DNA from: Ruminiclostridium sp.
Lineage (GTDB): Bacteria; Bacillota; Clostridia; Oscillospirales; Ruminococcaceae
Assembly: GCA_017635095.1 (NCBI GenBank)
Contig: JAGBMA010000052.1
Location: forward strand, 1 to 53,806
Length of the DNA stretch: 53,806 nucleotides
Direction of reading: 5' to 3'
How positions within the stretch are numbered: position 1 is the stretch's first letter; every line of letters begins with the position of its first letter. Below are positions 7,245-16,647 of this stretch, piece by piece. The position numbers and the translations under genes are program-made. A model generated the notes under the pieces. It had not been told where the DNA came from. It searched no databases and saw nothing but the letters and a program-made list of their open reading frames with translations.

Positions 7245-7700
7245 ATGAAAAACAAGATCGGTGTAACAGCAATAATTATCTCACTCGTAAGTCTATGCTG
7301 CTCGGTGGTATGCCTTTGTGTTGCATTCAATACAATCAGCAGCACAGCGGTATCCGCGTCATCGGAAGCGAGTGAAGGCAGCAGTATGCAGTATGTAATG
7401 TATGTCGGAACAAATGATAAGGACACATATCGGCTTGAAATGACCGAAGAAGAAGCCAAAAACATAGTTGACGAGGTTTGCTTGAAATATTTCGAGGGCT
7501 ACACGCTTCAGGAGGCTACAGGAGCGTGGACGGACGAAAAGAAGAACATAACCCACGAATATACTCTTGTCTGCTACTTTGACGGCGCAGATAAGGAAAC
7601 TGTTTATAAGGCGGCGGACGAGCTGATAGAAAAGCTCAATCAGAATTCCGTGCTGATTGAAGAAGACAAGATTAATATTGAATATTATTCTGGAAAATAA
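7245..7700 (+). CDS. membrane-anchored protein resembling DUF3574
   Basis: 151 residues with one N-terminal TM (about 5-30) followed by a Ser-rich linker and an extracellular domain. The pattern YVGTNDKDTYRLEM, then GYTLQEATGAW, EYTLVCYF and NQNSVLIEE recalls the small alpha-beta DUF3574 family, whose function is unknown. GAAAGGAAA precedes the ATG. It starts about 150 nt after the phosphatase and is followed 3 nt later by a lipoprotein gene, so it likely shares that transcript. No catalytic motif is apparent. Confidence 0.6.
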   Translation: MKNKIGVTAIIISLVSLCCSVVCLCVAFNTISSTAVSASSEASEGSSMQYVMYVGTNDKDTYRLEMTEEEAKNIVDEVCLKYFEGYTLQEATGAWTDEKKNITHEYTLVCYFDGADKETVYKAADELIEKLNQNSVLIEEDKINIEYYSGK

Positions 7701-7703
7701 AAA

Positions 7704-9116
7704 ATGAGATCGTTTATGAAGAAGAAAATTACATTTACAATGGTACTGTGCATTGCAATTTGCGCTGTTGCAGGCTGCTCCGGCAGCAGCAACAATGTGG
7801 AAAGCACTACCACAACTGCCGCAGAAACCACTATCACAACAACAACAACGGCTGCAACTGAAGCTGAGACAACGACCGCCACGGCTGAAACAAAGGAAGA
7901 AGCTCCGGCGGTCGAGGGAACTGTCATTTATGATGCCAACGATATAATGATCACGGCAGCCGAGTTCACGACCTGCAAGGAATATGACAACAAACCGTGT
8001 CTGGCACTTGATATCATTAACAACACAGGTAAGGAGCTTTTTATGTACCAGCAGCCTGCAAGCGTGGGCGGCTGGATGGAGAAACCGGACTGTCTGACGG
8101 TCAGCGAGGACGGATATTTAAATCTGGACGGGACATTCACAATTCCTGCCGGAAATGATACAAACAAGTACTTTATATTCGTCGGCAATTCTCTGCTGGA
8201 GAAGTACGGCTTCACCGAAATTCCCGATATTGAACTGGGCTTTGAGATATTTGCCGGTGAATCGGAAGAGCCCTTTATGACCGAGCTTGTCGATGTTGTG
8301 AATCCCGATTACTCAGGTGGCATTCCCGAAACAGACGAATCCGGCGATGTGGTGTATGACAAGGACGATGTGAAGATCATAATGCAGGGCGAGACCTACG
8401 ACCTGGACCGCTTCGGACCAATTATAAACCTTTATGCATCAAACAGTACAGACAAGACAGTGTTCATACGCATACCCGAGACTATCCTTGACGGAACGGA
8501 ATTTGAAACCTTAGATGATATGGTGATAGCTCCCGGCAAGCGCAAGAGCCTGGAAGTGATGTTCTACAGTATCGAAGATGCCGAGATGACATCCGGGATT
8601 TCCATGAAAGACTCGGAGCCTGCTTCCGAGATCACTATGAGGTTCGATATATATGAGTATGATCAGCGCAGCGACAATGTCCTGATCGATTCATCGGAGC
8701 CTGTGACCGTTACATACGACGCAAGTACTGTCGAGAAGACCCACATTTTCTCGGAAAACTTATGGGAAGAAAAGCAGCTCTCTGAGGAAGAACTTGCCGA
8801 GCGTAAAGGCTGGTGGACGCATGAGGGTGAATTTACCGACAATGACAGTTTAACCGTCGCGGTGGACTTTTTGCCGTTAGGAGTTTATACATGGCACGTT
8901 TCCGGCTCTTTTGGAGAGGATTTCTATTGGAGCGGAAATGTTCGGATTACTGACGACGGGCTGTACGGCACAATGCAGACTGTAACTTACAATGCTGACG
9001 AAAGTTATACACACGGCAAACCTGTGAAAGTAAAGCTTACTGAAGACGGGGACAGCGGCATACTTCTTACTTATGGCACAGGCGAGGAATATCATCTTGT
9101 CCCCGCAGCCGAGTGA
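7704..9116 (+). CDS. lipoprotein with Thr-rich linker, function unknown
   Basis: 470 residues. A signal peptide with lipobox VAGC puts the lipidated Cys near residue 25; a Thr/Ala/Glu-rich spacer (to about 75) follows, typical of Ruminococcus surface lipoproteins. Two successive beta-rich regions each begin with a similar VIYDANDIMITA / VVYDKDDVKIIM segment, suggesting a duplicated Ig-like domain; the last about 120 residues form a separate beta domain. The start could also be the ATG at 7719. No enzyme motif is recognised. Confidence 0.7.
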   Translation: MRSFMKKKITFTMVLCIAICAVAGCSGSSNNVESTTTTAAETTITTTTTAATEAETTTATAETKEEAPAVEGTVIYDANDIMITAAEFTTCKEYDNKPCLALDIINNTGKELFMYQQPASVGGWMEKPDCLTVSEDGYLNLDGTFTIPAGNDTNKYFIFVGNSLLEKYGFTEIPDIELGFEIFAGESEEPFMTELVDVVNPDYSGGIPETDESGDVVYDKDDVKIIMQGETYDLDRFGPIINLYASNSTDKTVFIRIPETILDGTEFETLDDMVIAPGKRKSLEVMFYSIEDAEMTSGISMKDSEPASEITMRFDIYEYDQRSDNVLIDSSEPVTVTYDASTVEKTHIFSENLWEEKQLSEEELAERKGWWTHEGEFTDNDSLTVAVDFLPLGVYTWHVSGSFGEDFYWSGNVRITDDGLYGTMQTVTYNADESYTHGKPVKVKLTEDGDSGILLTYGTGEEYHLVPAAE

Positions 9117-9131
9117 CAAGGGTGAACGGAA

Positions 9132-9530
9132 ATGAACAAAAGAATACAGATATTGCTTCTCGGTGTGCTTATAATAATTCTCCCGATAGGTGTCATGGTA
9201 TATGGGAGTATCAGCACCGGCAGTTTTGAAAAAACGACCGCAAAGGTCGCTGCTGTTGAATATGACCCAACATATTCTTCCACTGATGAAGATAATTCCG
9301 ACAAATACCGTGTCACACTGTCTTACAGCGTGGACGGCACGGCATACGCCACCGAGATACACGCACATCAGAGCGATTTCTCGGTAGGTCAAGAGGTTCA
9401 GATAAAGTATGACCCCGCCGATCCCAACAGTACATCTATAGGCGAAATGAGCCTTCCGCTTATGATAGCGGTAGGTGCCGGAGCTTTAATAATCGGAGCG
9501 ATAGTCATTATTAAGGGACTTCGTATGTAA
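9132..9530 (+). CDS. DUF3592-type membrane protein
   Basis: 132 residues: TM1 (about 5-27), an extracellular beta domain, TM2 (about 107-128). The middle carries the DUF3592 signature YSVDGTAYATEI ... FSVGQEVQIKYDPADPNST. The family is widespread in Gram-positive membranes; its role is unknown. It begins 16 nt after the lipoprotein gene and is probably co-transcribed. Confidence 0.8.
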   Translation: MNKRIQILLLGVLIIILPIGVMVYGSISTGSFEKTTAKVAAVEYDPTYSSTDEDNSDKYRVTLSYSVDGTAYATEIHAHQSDFSVGQEVQIKYDPADPNSTSIGEMSLPLMIAVGAGALIIGAIVIIKGLRM

Positions 9531-9597
9531 TACTGAATTCAAAAAGCAGTCAAGAAAAAAGCTGAAAATGAAATATTTTTATATACGGGAGGCAGCA

Positions 9598-10662
9598 ATG
9601 AGTAAGAAAGACATAATTGCGGGAATATCGGTGGTGCTTGCAACGGTTATTATAGTTGCTGCGGGTATCACACTGTACAAGGCTCCCGAAGATAATAAAG
9701 CAAGCACACAAACGCTCGGATACTGGACGGAAGGCTCGCAAACGGCGCAGTCTATCGTTGACTTTGTGTCGGCTGTTACCGACAAAAGCTCCGACAGCTA
9801 TATACCTCCCGAAAAGAGGATAGCTGTGTTCGATCTTGACGGAACTCTTATGTGCGAGACCTATCCGAGATGCTTTGAGTATATGGTGTTTGCGGACTAT
9901 GTGCTGAACAACGATAACTATAATCCGACTGACGAAATAAAGGCGGCCGCGCAGGAGATACTTGATACGGCATGGGAGGAAAAGCCTTCCGGAATAAGCA
10001 CGCGCCAGGCGGCAGCCGGTGCTCTCGCGTACAGCGGTCTTACCGTTGAGGAGCTTCAGGCGTATGTGGAGAATTTCAAATCGTCCGAGGCAGAGGGATT
10101 TTCAAACCTTACAAGGGGCGAAGCATGGTATAAGCCTATGCTTGAGGTTGTGGATTATCTGACTGAGAATGATTTCACCATATATATCGTTACCGCTACC
10201 GAGAGGAATATCGTAAGAGCAATAATATCCGGTGTCCTCGATATACCGCCGTCCAATGTAATAGGTACAGAGTACGGCTATATGGCTACGGGACAGGGTG
10301 ATGCAGCCGACGGCGACTACACCTATACTTCCTCGGACAAGGTAGTTTTTGACGGGACCTACTATGGCGAGAACGCAAAAATGTGCAAGGTGGACGCGAT
10401 AGTACGCGAGATAGGACAGCAGCCCGTTCTTGCCTTCGGCAACAGCTCGGGAGATCAGGCTATGCTTGAATATACCATAACGGGAAACAAATACAGGAGC
10501 GGTGCGTACATGGTAGTCGCGGACGATGAAAAGCGCGAATTCGGCAGCGAGGAAAAGGGTGCGGCGACTAAGCAGACCTGCGCTGAACACGGCTGGACAG
10601 TGATCTCGATGAGAGACGATTTTGCGACTATTTACGGTGACAATGTAAAACGAACACACTGA
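9598..10662 (+). CDS. membrane-anchored HAD-superfamily phosphatase
   Basis: 354 residues from the ATG at 9598, preceded by GGGAGG at 9587-9592; an upstream in-frame ATG at 9568 lacks such a site. One N-terminal TM (about 7-27) anchors the enzyme outside. HAD motif I is VFDLDGTL (both Asp present), motif II the Thr in YIVTATE, and motif IV GNSSGDQAML. The long cap between motifs I and II resembles extracytoplasmic acid or phosphorylcholine phosphatases. Substrate unknown. It lies 53 nt before the sugar-binding lipoprotein of an ABC transporter, so phosphate removal from a substrate before uptake is possible but unproven. Confidence 0.82.
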   Translation: MSKKDIIAGISVVLATVIIVAAGITLYKAPEDNKASTQTLGYWTEGSQTAQSIVDFVSAVTDKSSDSYIPPEKRIAVFDLDGTLMCETYPRCFEYMVFADYVLNNDNYNPTDEIKAAAQEILDTAWEEKPSGISTRQAAAGALAYSGLTVEELQAYVENFKSSEAEGFSNLTRGEAWYKPMLEVVDYLTENDFTIYIVTATERNIVRAIISGVLDIPPSNVIGTEYGYMATGQGDAADGDYTYTSSDKVVFDGTYYGENAKMCKVDAIVREIGQQPVLAFGNSSGDQAMLEYTITGNKYRSGAYMVVADDEKREFGSEEKGAATKQTCAEHGWTVISMRDDFATIYGDNVKRTH

Positions 10663-10715
10663 ATGCTGTTGTGCTACATCATAGTATTTTTTATCACATC
10701 AAGGGAGTCGGGAAT

Positions 10716-11837
10716 TTGAATAAAAAATTGAAAGCAGGCATTGCCGCCGCGCTTGTATCCTTACTTGTCCTCACCTCACCAGGGTGCAGCCCCAAAAAAT
10801 ATAACGGCGCGAAGACTGTCGGCATCGCTATGCCCGCAAAGTCTCTCGAACGCTGGAACCGTGACGGCGAATATCTTAAACAGAAGTTTGAGGCAGCAGG
10901 CTATAATGTGGAGCTGCGTTTTTCGGACAACAGTACCGATCAGCAGGTGAACGATATTCAGGTGCTGATCGCGGACGATGTTGACCTGCTTATAATCGCG
11001 GCTATCGACGGAAGTACACTGTTCAGGACTCTTGAGGACGCGGAGATAAAGAATATCCCGGTCATTGCCTATGACCGTCTTATAATGAATACCGACTCCG
11101 TTGCGTGCTATATTTCGTTCGACAACTACTCGGTGGGAAAAATGCAGGCGCAGTTCATCGTTGACGAGCTTGGGCTTGACGACAGCGAGGAAACATACAA
11201 TATCGAGCTTGTTTCGGGTGACTCCGCCGACAACAACGCGGTGTTCTTCTATAACGGCGCTGTTGACCTGCTGGCTCCGTATATCGACAGCGGCAGGCTG
11301 AAAATACCCTCGGGAAAGCGGGAGTTCCTGCAAACCTCCACACCGGGCTGGTCAATAGATCTCGCGTTCGAGAATATGCAGAATACGCTTGCGTCATACT
11401 ATTCGGACGGTACGATACTCGACGCTGTGCTTTCGGCTTATGACGGTCTTTCTATCGGTGCGCTGCAGGCGATACAGTCAGACTACACGGGCGGGAATAT
11501 GCCTGTAATTACCGGACAGGACGGAGATATCGCCGCTCTCCGGAATATCGTTGACGGAACGCAGACTATGACGATATACAAGAATGTCAACAATGAAGCC
11601 AATGTCACGGTCGAGGTCGCGAAGGCGATCCTTGACGGAAAACCGATAGACGGCACGCTTGTATCGTCGCTGTCGGCGGAGTGTGTATTTGACACGGAGA
11701 GCTATGACAACGGCAAGAAATATGTTCCCTCGTACCTTCTCACACCGGAGGTAATAACGATCGAAAACCTCGGCAGCCTTGTGGATACCGGTCTGTATAA
11801 ATGGGACAGCGAACATAAATATCTTACTGCCGATTAA
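10716..11837 (+). CDS. chvE: sugar ABC transporter substrate-binding lipoprotein (ChvE type)
   Basis: Starts at TTG 10716, with AAGGGAG (10701-10707) 8 nt before it; 373 residues. Lipobox LTSPGCS. The rest is a periplasmic-binding-protein type I sugar-binding fold ([17 protein letters not shown], a sequence typical of ChvE/xylose-type proteins; [14 protein letters not shown]). With the next two genes it forms a GguA/GguB (MmsA/MmsB) multiple-monosaccharide importer acting outside the membrane. The specific sugar cannot be read from sequence. Confidence 0.88.
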   Translation: MNKKLKAGIAAALVSLLVLTSPGCSPKKYNGAKTVGIAMPAKSLERWNRDGEYLKQKFEAAGYNVELRFSDNSTDQQVNDIQVLIADDVDLLIIAAIDGSTLFRTLEDAEIKNIPVIAYDRLIMNTDSVACYISFDNYSVGKMQAQFIVDELGLDDSEETYNIELVSGDSADNNAVFFYNGAVDLLAPYIDSGRLKIPSGKREFLQTSTPGWSIDLAFENMQNTLASYYSDGTILDAVLSAYDGLSIGALQAIQSDYTGGNMPVITGQDGDIAALRNIVDGTQTMTIYKNVNNEANVTVEVAKAILDGKPIDGTLVSSLSAECVFDTESYDNGKKYVPSYLLTPEVITIENLGSLVDTGLYKWDSEHKYLTAD

Positions 11838-11850
11838 AGGAGGGATATGC

Positions 11851-13380
11851 TTGTCGGAATACATACTTGAAATGAAGAACATCGTGAAGGAATTTCCAGG
11901 TGTCAAGGCGCTCGACAATGTTGATCTCAGGGTAAAACGCGGCGAGATACACGCGCTTGTGGGTGAGAACGGCGCGGGAAAATCCACGCTGATGAACATT
12001 CTCAGCGGCACTTATCCCTTCGGAAGCTATACCGGCGATATAATATATGACGGCGAGATATGTAAATTCAAAAAACTGCGTGACAGCGAGGAAAAGGGCA
12101 TCGTTATCATACATCAGGAGCTTGCCCTTATACCGGAGCTGTCTATCGGGGAGAATATGTTCCTCGGCAATGAGCGGAACGGAAAAATCGGCATTGACTG
12201 GGACAAAACATACCACGAAGCAGCGGAACACTTGAAACAAGTAGGCTTGAATGATGACCCGCGAACTCTGATAAAGGACATCGGCACAGGCAAGCAGCAG
12301 CTTGTCGAGATAGCGAAGGCGCTCAGCAAAAACGCGAAGCTGCTGATACTCGACGAGCCTACCTCATCACTGAATGAAAAGGACTCCAAAATGCTGCTCG
12401 ATCTGCTGATAAGCTTTAAAAAGAAAGGCATGACCTGTATTATCATCTCTCACAAGCTGAATGAGATATCCTACTGCGCGGACAATATGACGGTCATACG
12501 TGACGGCAAAACTGTGGAGACTATCCCGAACGAAAACCACGATATTGACGAGGACAGGATAATCCGCAGAATGGTGGGCAGAGAGCTCAGCGACCGCTAC
12601 CCGCCGCGTGAACGGAAGATTGGTGATATAGGTTTGGAGGTAACGAACTGGACGGTATATCACCCTATCTACAGTGAAAAGAAGGTCGTTGACAATGTCT
12701 CGTTCAATGTTCGCAAGGGCGAGATAGTCGGGTTTTCGGGACTCCAGGGCGCGGGACGAACCGAGCTTGCAATGTCGGTATTCGGTCATTCCTACGGCAC
12801 GAGGATAAGCGGCGAGGTGAAGATCGGCGGCAAGCCTGTGAAGCTGAACTCCGAACGCGCCGCGATAGAAGCGGGGCTTGCGTATGTTACCGAGGATCGC
12901 AAGATAAACGGGCTTATCCTTTCTGACAGCATAGCGAAGAATACAACAATGGCAAGGCTTGAAAAGGTATGCAGGAAAGGCATAATCAATACCGACGAGG
13001 AAAACGCCGTCGCGGAGGATTATAAGGAAAAGCTGCACACCAAAGCTCCCTCGGTAAAGCAGAATGTCGGCAACCTTTCCGGCGGCAATCAGCAGAAGGT
13101 GCTGCTGGCGAAGTGGATGTTCGCGGATCCGGAGGTACTGATACTCGACGAGCCTACACGCGGGATAGACGTGGGCGCGAAATACGAGATATACTGCATA
13201 ATGAACGACCTTGCGGAGCAGGGAAAGTCCATTGTGATGATCTCGTCTGAAATGCCGGAGCTTCTCGGTATGTGCGACAGGATATATGTAATGAACGAGG
13301 GCAGGATAGCCGCCGAAATGTCCGCTTCGGAAGCCACACAGGAAAAGATAATGGCGGCGATCCTGAGATCGGACAAGTGA
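11851..13380 (+). CDS. mmsA: sugar ABC transporter ATPase, two nucleotide-binding domains (MmsA/GguA)
   Basis: The start is TTG 11851, 6 nt after GGAGGG (11839-11844), giving 509 residues ([17 protein letters not shown]). Domain 1 has Walker [10 protein letters not shown] and Walker [12 protein letters not shown]; domain 2 has the degenerate Walker [10 protein letters not shown] usual for this family, the signature LSGGNQQK, and [14 protein letters not shown]. The insert [12 protein letters not shown] is typical of GguA/XylG-type ATPases. It energises import by the adjacent permease; it starts 13 nt after the binding protein and ends 12 nt before the permease. Confidence 0.93.
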   Translation: MSEYILEMKNIVKEFPGVKALDNVDLRVKRGEIHALVGENGAGKSTLMNILSGTYPFGSYTGDIIYDGEICKFKKLRDSEEKGIVIIHQELALIPELSIGENMFLGNERNGKIGIDWDKTYHEAAEHLKQVGLNDDPRTLIKDIGTGKQQLVEIAKALSKNAKLLILDEPTSSLNEKDSKMLLDLLISFKKKGMTCIIISHKLNEISYCADNMTVIRDGKTVETIPNENHDIDEDRIIRRMVGRELSDRYPPRERKIGDIGLEVTNWTVYHPIYSEKKVVDNVSFNVRKGEIVGFSGLQGAGRTELAMSVFGHSYGTRISGEVKIGGKPVKLNSERAAIEAGLAYVTEDRKINGLILSDSIAKNTTMARLEKVCRKGIINTDEENAVAEDYKEKLHTKAPSVKQNVGNLSGGNQQKVLLAKWMFADPEVLILDEPTRGIDVGAKYEIYCIMNDLAEQGKSIVMISSEMPELLGMCDRIYVMNEGRIAAEMSASEATQEKIMAAILRSDK

Positions 13381-13392
13381 GAGAGGAAACAT

Positions 13393-14553
13393 ATGGATAC
13401 AAAGGCTTTTATGAAAAAATACACCATGGTCATAGCGCTGGTCGTGGTATTTGTGCTGTTTGCGATACTTACGGGCGGCAGACTGCTCGCTGCGCAGAAT
13501 CTGTCAAACCTGCTTTTACAGAACTCTTATGTGCTGATAATGGCTTGCGGTATGCTGCTGTGCATACTGACCGGCGGTAACGTCGATCTGTCTGTCGGCT
13601 CGACGGTGTGCCTTGTGGGCGCGGTGGCGGCACAGCTTCTTGCGGGAGGGCTCCCGGCGCTTGTCGTTATCCCGCTCTGTCTTATCATCTCAATGCTCAT
13701 CGGTATATGGCAGGGCTTCTGGATAGGATATATCCACATACCGCCGTTCATCTGTACGCTTGCGGGAATGTTCCTGTTCCGTGGTCTTGGGCGTGCTATA
13801 CTCGGCTCAAAGACCGTAACTATCAACGATGACACATTCCTGAATATCTTTGCTTCGTATATAAATTTCCCCGGACTTGACGACGGAGATGTGAAATGGT
13901 CGGCATTCATTCTCGGCTGTATCGTGGCGCTGGTCGTTATCATGAACAAGTTTATCGCCCGTTTCAACAAGCGGAAGAAGGGATATAAGCAGGATCCGAT
14001 AGTCTCCGATGCCGCAAAGACTGCTGTGATAGTTCTTATGATACTCGCCTATACATGGCAGCTCGCACATTTCCGCGGAATTTCCGTTATGGCGCTGTGG
14101 GTCGTTGCGGTAGTTGTAGTTTATGCCTTCCTCACCTCTAAGGTGGCAATGGGACGATATTTCTACGCTGTCGGCGGCAATGAGAAGGCTGCGAAGCTTT
14201 CGGGTATTGATACAAAGAAGGTCTATTTCAGAGCCTACACCTCAATGTCGCTGCTGGCGGGTCTTTCGGGACTTATCGTTGCGGCGCGCATAGGCTCGGT
14301 CAACGGCGATACGGGAAGCTCCTTTGAAATGGACGCTATCGGAGCCTGCTTCATAGGAGGAGCCTCCGCATACGGCGGGAGCGGAAATATTGCCGGTGTT
14401 GTGGTCGGCGCGATCTTGCTCGGCGTTATCAATCAGGGTATGTCGATAATAGGTCTTGACAATAACTTCCAGTACATAGTCAAGGGTGCTGTGCTGCTTG
14501 TTGCGGTTATATTCGATGTGGTATCTAACCGTAAAACAGGCAAGGCAGGTTAA
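13393..14553 (+). CDS. mmsB: sugar ABC transporter permease (MmsB/GguB)
   Basis: 386 residues, about ten TM helices, BPD_transp_2 family. Contains GNVDLSVGS near residue 58 and the EAA-like region (GGNEKAAKLSGIDTKK), followed by GACFIGGASAYGGSG, as in RbsC/XylH permeases. GAGAGGAA precedes the ATG. Third gene of the importer operon. The following STAS-kinase gene starts 49 nt downstream without a clear terminator, so it could be transcribed with the transporter. Confidence 0.92.
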   Translation: MDTKAFMKKYTMVIALVVVFVLFAILTGGRLLAAQNLSNLLLQNSYVLIMACGMLLCILTGGNVDLSVGSTVCLVGAVAAQLLAGGLPALVVIPLCLIISMLIGIWQGFWIGYIHIPPFICTLAGMFLFRGLGRAILGSKTVTINDDTFLNIFASYINFPGLDDGDVKWSAFILGCIVALVVIMNKFIARFNKRKKGYKQDPIVSDAAKTAVIVLMILAYTWQLAHFRGISVMALWVVAVVVVYAFLTSKVAMGRYFYAVGGNEKAAKLSGIDTKKVYFRAYTSMSLLAGLSGLIVAARIGSVNGDTGSSFEMDAIGACFIGGASAYGGSGNIAGVVVGAILLGVINQGMSIIGLDNNFQYIVKGAVLLVAVIFDVVSNRKTGKAG

Positions 14554-14602
14554 GACGATACATTAAATACAAATTCAACAATATAATTACGGAGTTATTA
14601 GT

Positions 14603-15790
14603 ATGAAAACCGCTACCGAAAACAACATTCTTACGATCTTTCTCGCAGGCAGGATAGACACCAACAACGCTGCACAGACCGAAAGCAAGATTTTCGCCGC
14701 AGTCGATAATGCAAATGGCGCGGACATAATTATCGACGCGGAAAAGCTCGAATACATATCAAGCGCGGGGCTTCGTGTGCTTATGAAGCTGCGCAAGAGC
14801 ATTGACAAGCCGCTGCCTGTCATCAATGTATCGCGTGATGTTTACGACATATTCGAGACTACGGGATTTACGGAGCTGCTTGATGTAAAAAGAGCATTGC
14901 GAGAGATATCTGTTGACGGATGTGAATTCATAGGTGCCGGAGCATACGGAAAGGTCTATCGCATTGACCCCGAAACGATTGCTAAAATATACCGTCTGGA
15001 GGTATCGCTTGCGTTCGTTGAGCGCGAAAGAAATGTATCGCAGAAAGCATTTCTGCTCGGAGTACCTACTGCGATAAGCTATGATGTCGTGAAGTGCGAT
15101 GACAGCTATGGCGTGGTGTATGAGCTTGTTGACGCGCAGACAGTGGGGAATGCGATAAAGAATGACCGTGAGCGTGTTTCGGAGCTTGCAGGTCGCTGTG
15201 CGGGACTGCTCAAAAAGCTGCACAGCATCGAGGTACCGGCTGATTCGGAGCTACCGAGCCGCAAGCAAAATCTGTTTGATTGGTTGAATAGTATCTCCGA
15301 GTTCCTCACATCGGAAGAGAACGAAAAAATAAGAACATTTATTGCAGATATCCCAGATCGCAGGGGTTTCCTGCACGGAGATTTTCACGCAAAGAACATA
15401 ATGCTCCAGAATAATGAATTTGTGCTGATAGACATAGGCGATGCGGCATACGGACACCCGATCTTCGATATAGCGACACAGATACTTGCGTATGTTCTCT
15501 TTCCTTCAAATACGACTCGCACAAGAGAGCAGATCGAGGGATATCTGGGCTTTAATGCGGACGATGTCGGCAAATACTGGGCTGCGTTCTGCTGCACTTA
15601 TTTCGGTATAACTCCAGAAAAGATAGGCGAGATAACACAGAAATATCTTGCCTACGGTATGCTGTTGATGGCTTTCCACAGTGTTTTGGTGACCGGGTCG
15701 GATAAAGATGCGCTCAAGCCTCGTGTTGACGCAATTGTCAGGGGTAAGCTGATCCCTGCAATAGATACAGCTCAGCCATTGGATTTTTGA
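14603..15790 (+). CDS. STAS - APH-type kinase fusion 1
   Basis: 395 residues. Residues 1 to about 100 form a STAS domain with the anti-anti-sigma phosphosite motif YISSAGLRVL. Residues about 108-390 form an APH/protein-kinase-like domain of the TIGR02172 type: Gly loop GAGAYGKVYRI, Lys in TIAKIYR, catalytic HGDFHAKNIM and metal Asp in LIDIGDA. I infer that phosphorylation of the STAS Ser by an RsbW-type kinase controls, or is controlled by, the attached kinase; the substrate is unknown. The kinase half is more divergent from the other two fusions than those are from each other. Followed 12 nt later by a tyrosine-phosphatase-like gene. Not an obvious antibiotic-resistance gene. Confidence 0.88.
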   Translation: MKTATENNILTIFLAGRIDTNNAAQTESKIFAAVDNANGADIIIDAEKLEYISSAGLRVLMKLRKSIDKPLPVINVSRDVYDIFETTGFTELLDVKRALREISVDGCEFIGAGAYGKVYRIDPETIAKIYRLEVSLAFVERERNVSQKAFLLGVPTAISYDVVKCDDSYGVVYELVDAQTVGNAIKNDRERVSELAGRCAGLLKKLHSIEVPADSELPSRKQNLFDWLNSISEFLTSEENEKIRTFIADIPDRRGFLHGDFHAKNIMLQNNEFVLIDIGDAAYGHPIFDIATQILAYVLFPSNTTRTREQIEGYLGFNADDVGKYWAAFCCTYFGITPEKIGEITQKYLAYGMLLMAFHSVLVTGSDKDALKPRVDAIVRGKLIPAIDTAQPLDF

Positions 15791-15802
15791 GAGGTAAGAA
15801 AT

Positions 15803-16615
15803 ATGTTAAAGCAAGCAATTGATCTTAACGGCGTGGGAAATGCTCGCGAGCTCGGCGGCTATGCTGTCGGAGATAAATACATAAAGAAAGGCGTTCTGCT
15901 GCGGACTGCGGTACTGAGCAGTGTGGCTCCCGAGGCGATCGACAAATTGCAAAGCGAATACCGTTTGCAGACTGTCATAGACTTTCGCATGACGGGTGAA
16001 TGTCAGTCAATCCCGGACCCTGGAATTTCCGGTGTGCGGAATATCCACCTGCCCGTTATCGAAATGGATGATTACCCCGTGCAAGATCCTGAATTGACTG
16101 CAAAATTTGCGAACGGCGGCGATAGAATGGAGATGTTCGAGCTGTCGTATAAAGCGGGAATGCTGGGCTCCGACATCTATGTAAATTTTCTTCTCGGAGA
16201 AAGGGGCAAGAAAGCATACCGCGAGTTCTTCCGTATCCTGCTTGAACACGACCCCGAAAAGGGCGCGGTTCTCTGGCACTGCACAGACGGCAAGGACAGA
16301 ACGGGCTGCGCGGCAATGCTGCTGATGTCCGCGCTCGGTGCAAGACGTGAAACTATCATCGCGGACTATATGCTTACGAACGAATATAACGCCGCGCAGA
16401 TCGAAGCGGTGCGGCAGAAAACGGCGGCGTACCCGATGCCGCCCGAAAAGCGTGAAGCTCTGCTGTTTATGTGCGGAGCGGTGGTCGAGAGCTATATGAC
16501 AAAAGCGATAGGCTCGCTGAACGAAAAATACGGGAGCATCGAGGGTTATCTGAACGAGGAATTGAGCATAGGTAAATCGGAAGTGACAATGCTTCGGAAA
16601 AAATATCTGTGCTGA
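15803..16615 (+). CDS. tyrosine/dual-specificity phosphatase-like protein
   Basis: 270 residues, Y_phosphatase3/PTPLA family. N-terminal NARELGGY motif; P-loop HCTDGKDRTG holds the CX5R nucleophile Cys and Arg, near residue 155. The family includes secreted and cytoplasmic protein or phosphoinositide phosphatases; no signal peptide is visible, so it is cytoplasmic. It lies between two STAS-kinase fusions with 12 and 32 nt gaps, which suggests a matched kinase/phosphatase set. Confidence 0.88.
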   Translation: MLKQAIDLNGVGNARELGGYAVGDKYIKKGVLLRTAVLSSVAPEAIDKLQSEYRLQTVIDFRMTGECQSIPDPGISGVRNIHLPVIEMDDYPVQDPELTAKFANGGDRMEMFELSYKAGMLGSDIYVNFLLGERGKKAYREFFRILLEHDPEKGAVLWHCTDGKDRTGCAAMLLMSALGARRETIIADYMLTNEYNAAQIEAVRQKTAAYPMPPEKREALLFMCGAVVESYMTKAIGSLNEKYGSIEGYLNEELSIGKSEVTMLRKKYLC

Positions 16616-16647
16616 ATCATAAGACCAATCTACAGGAGGAAACCGCT

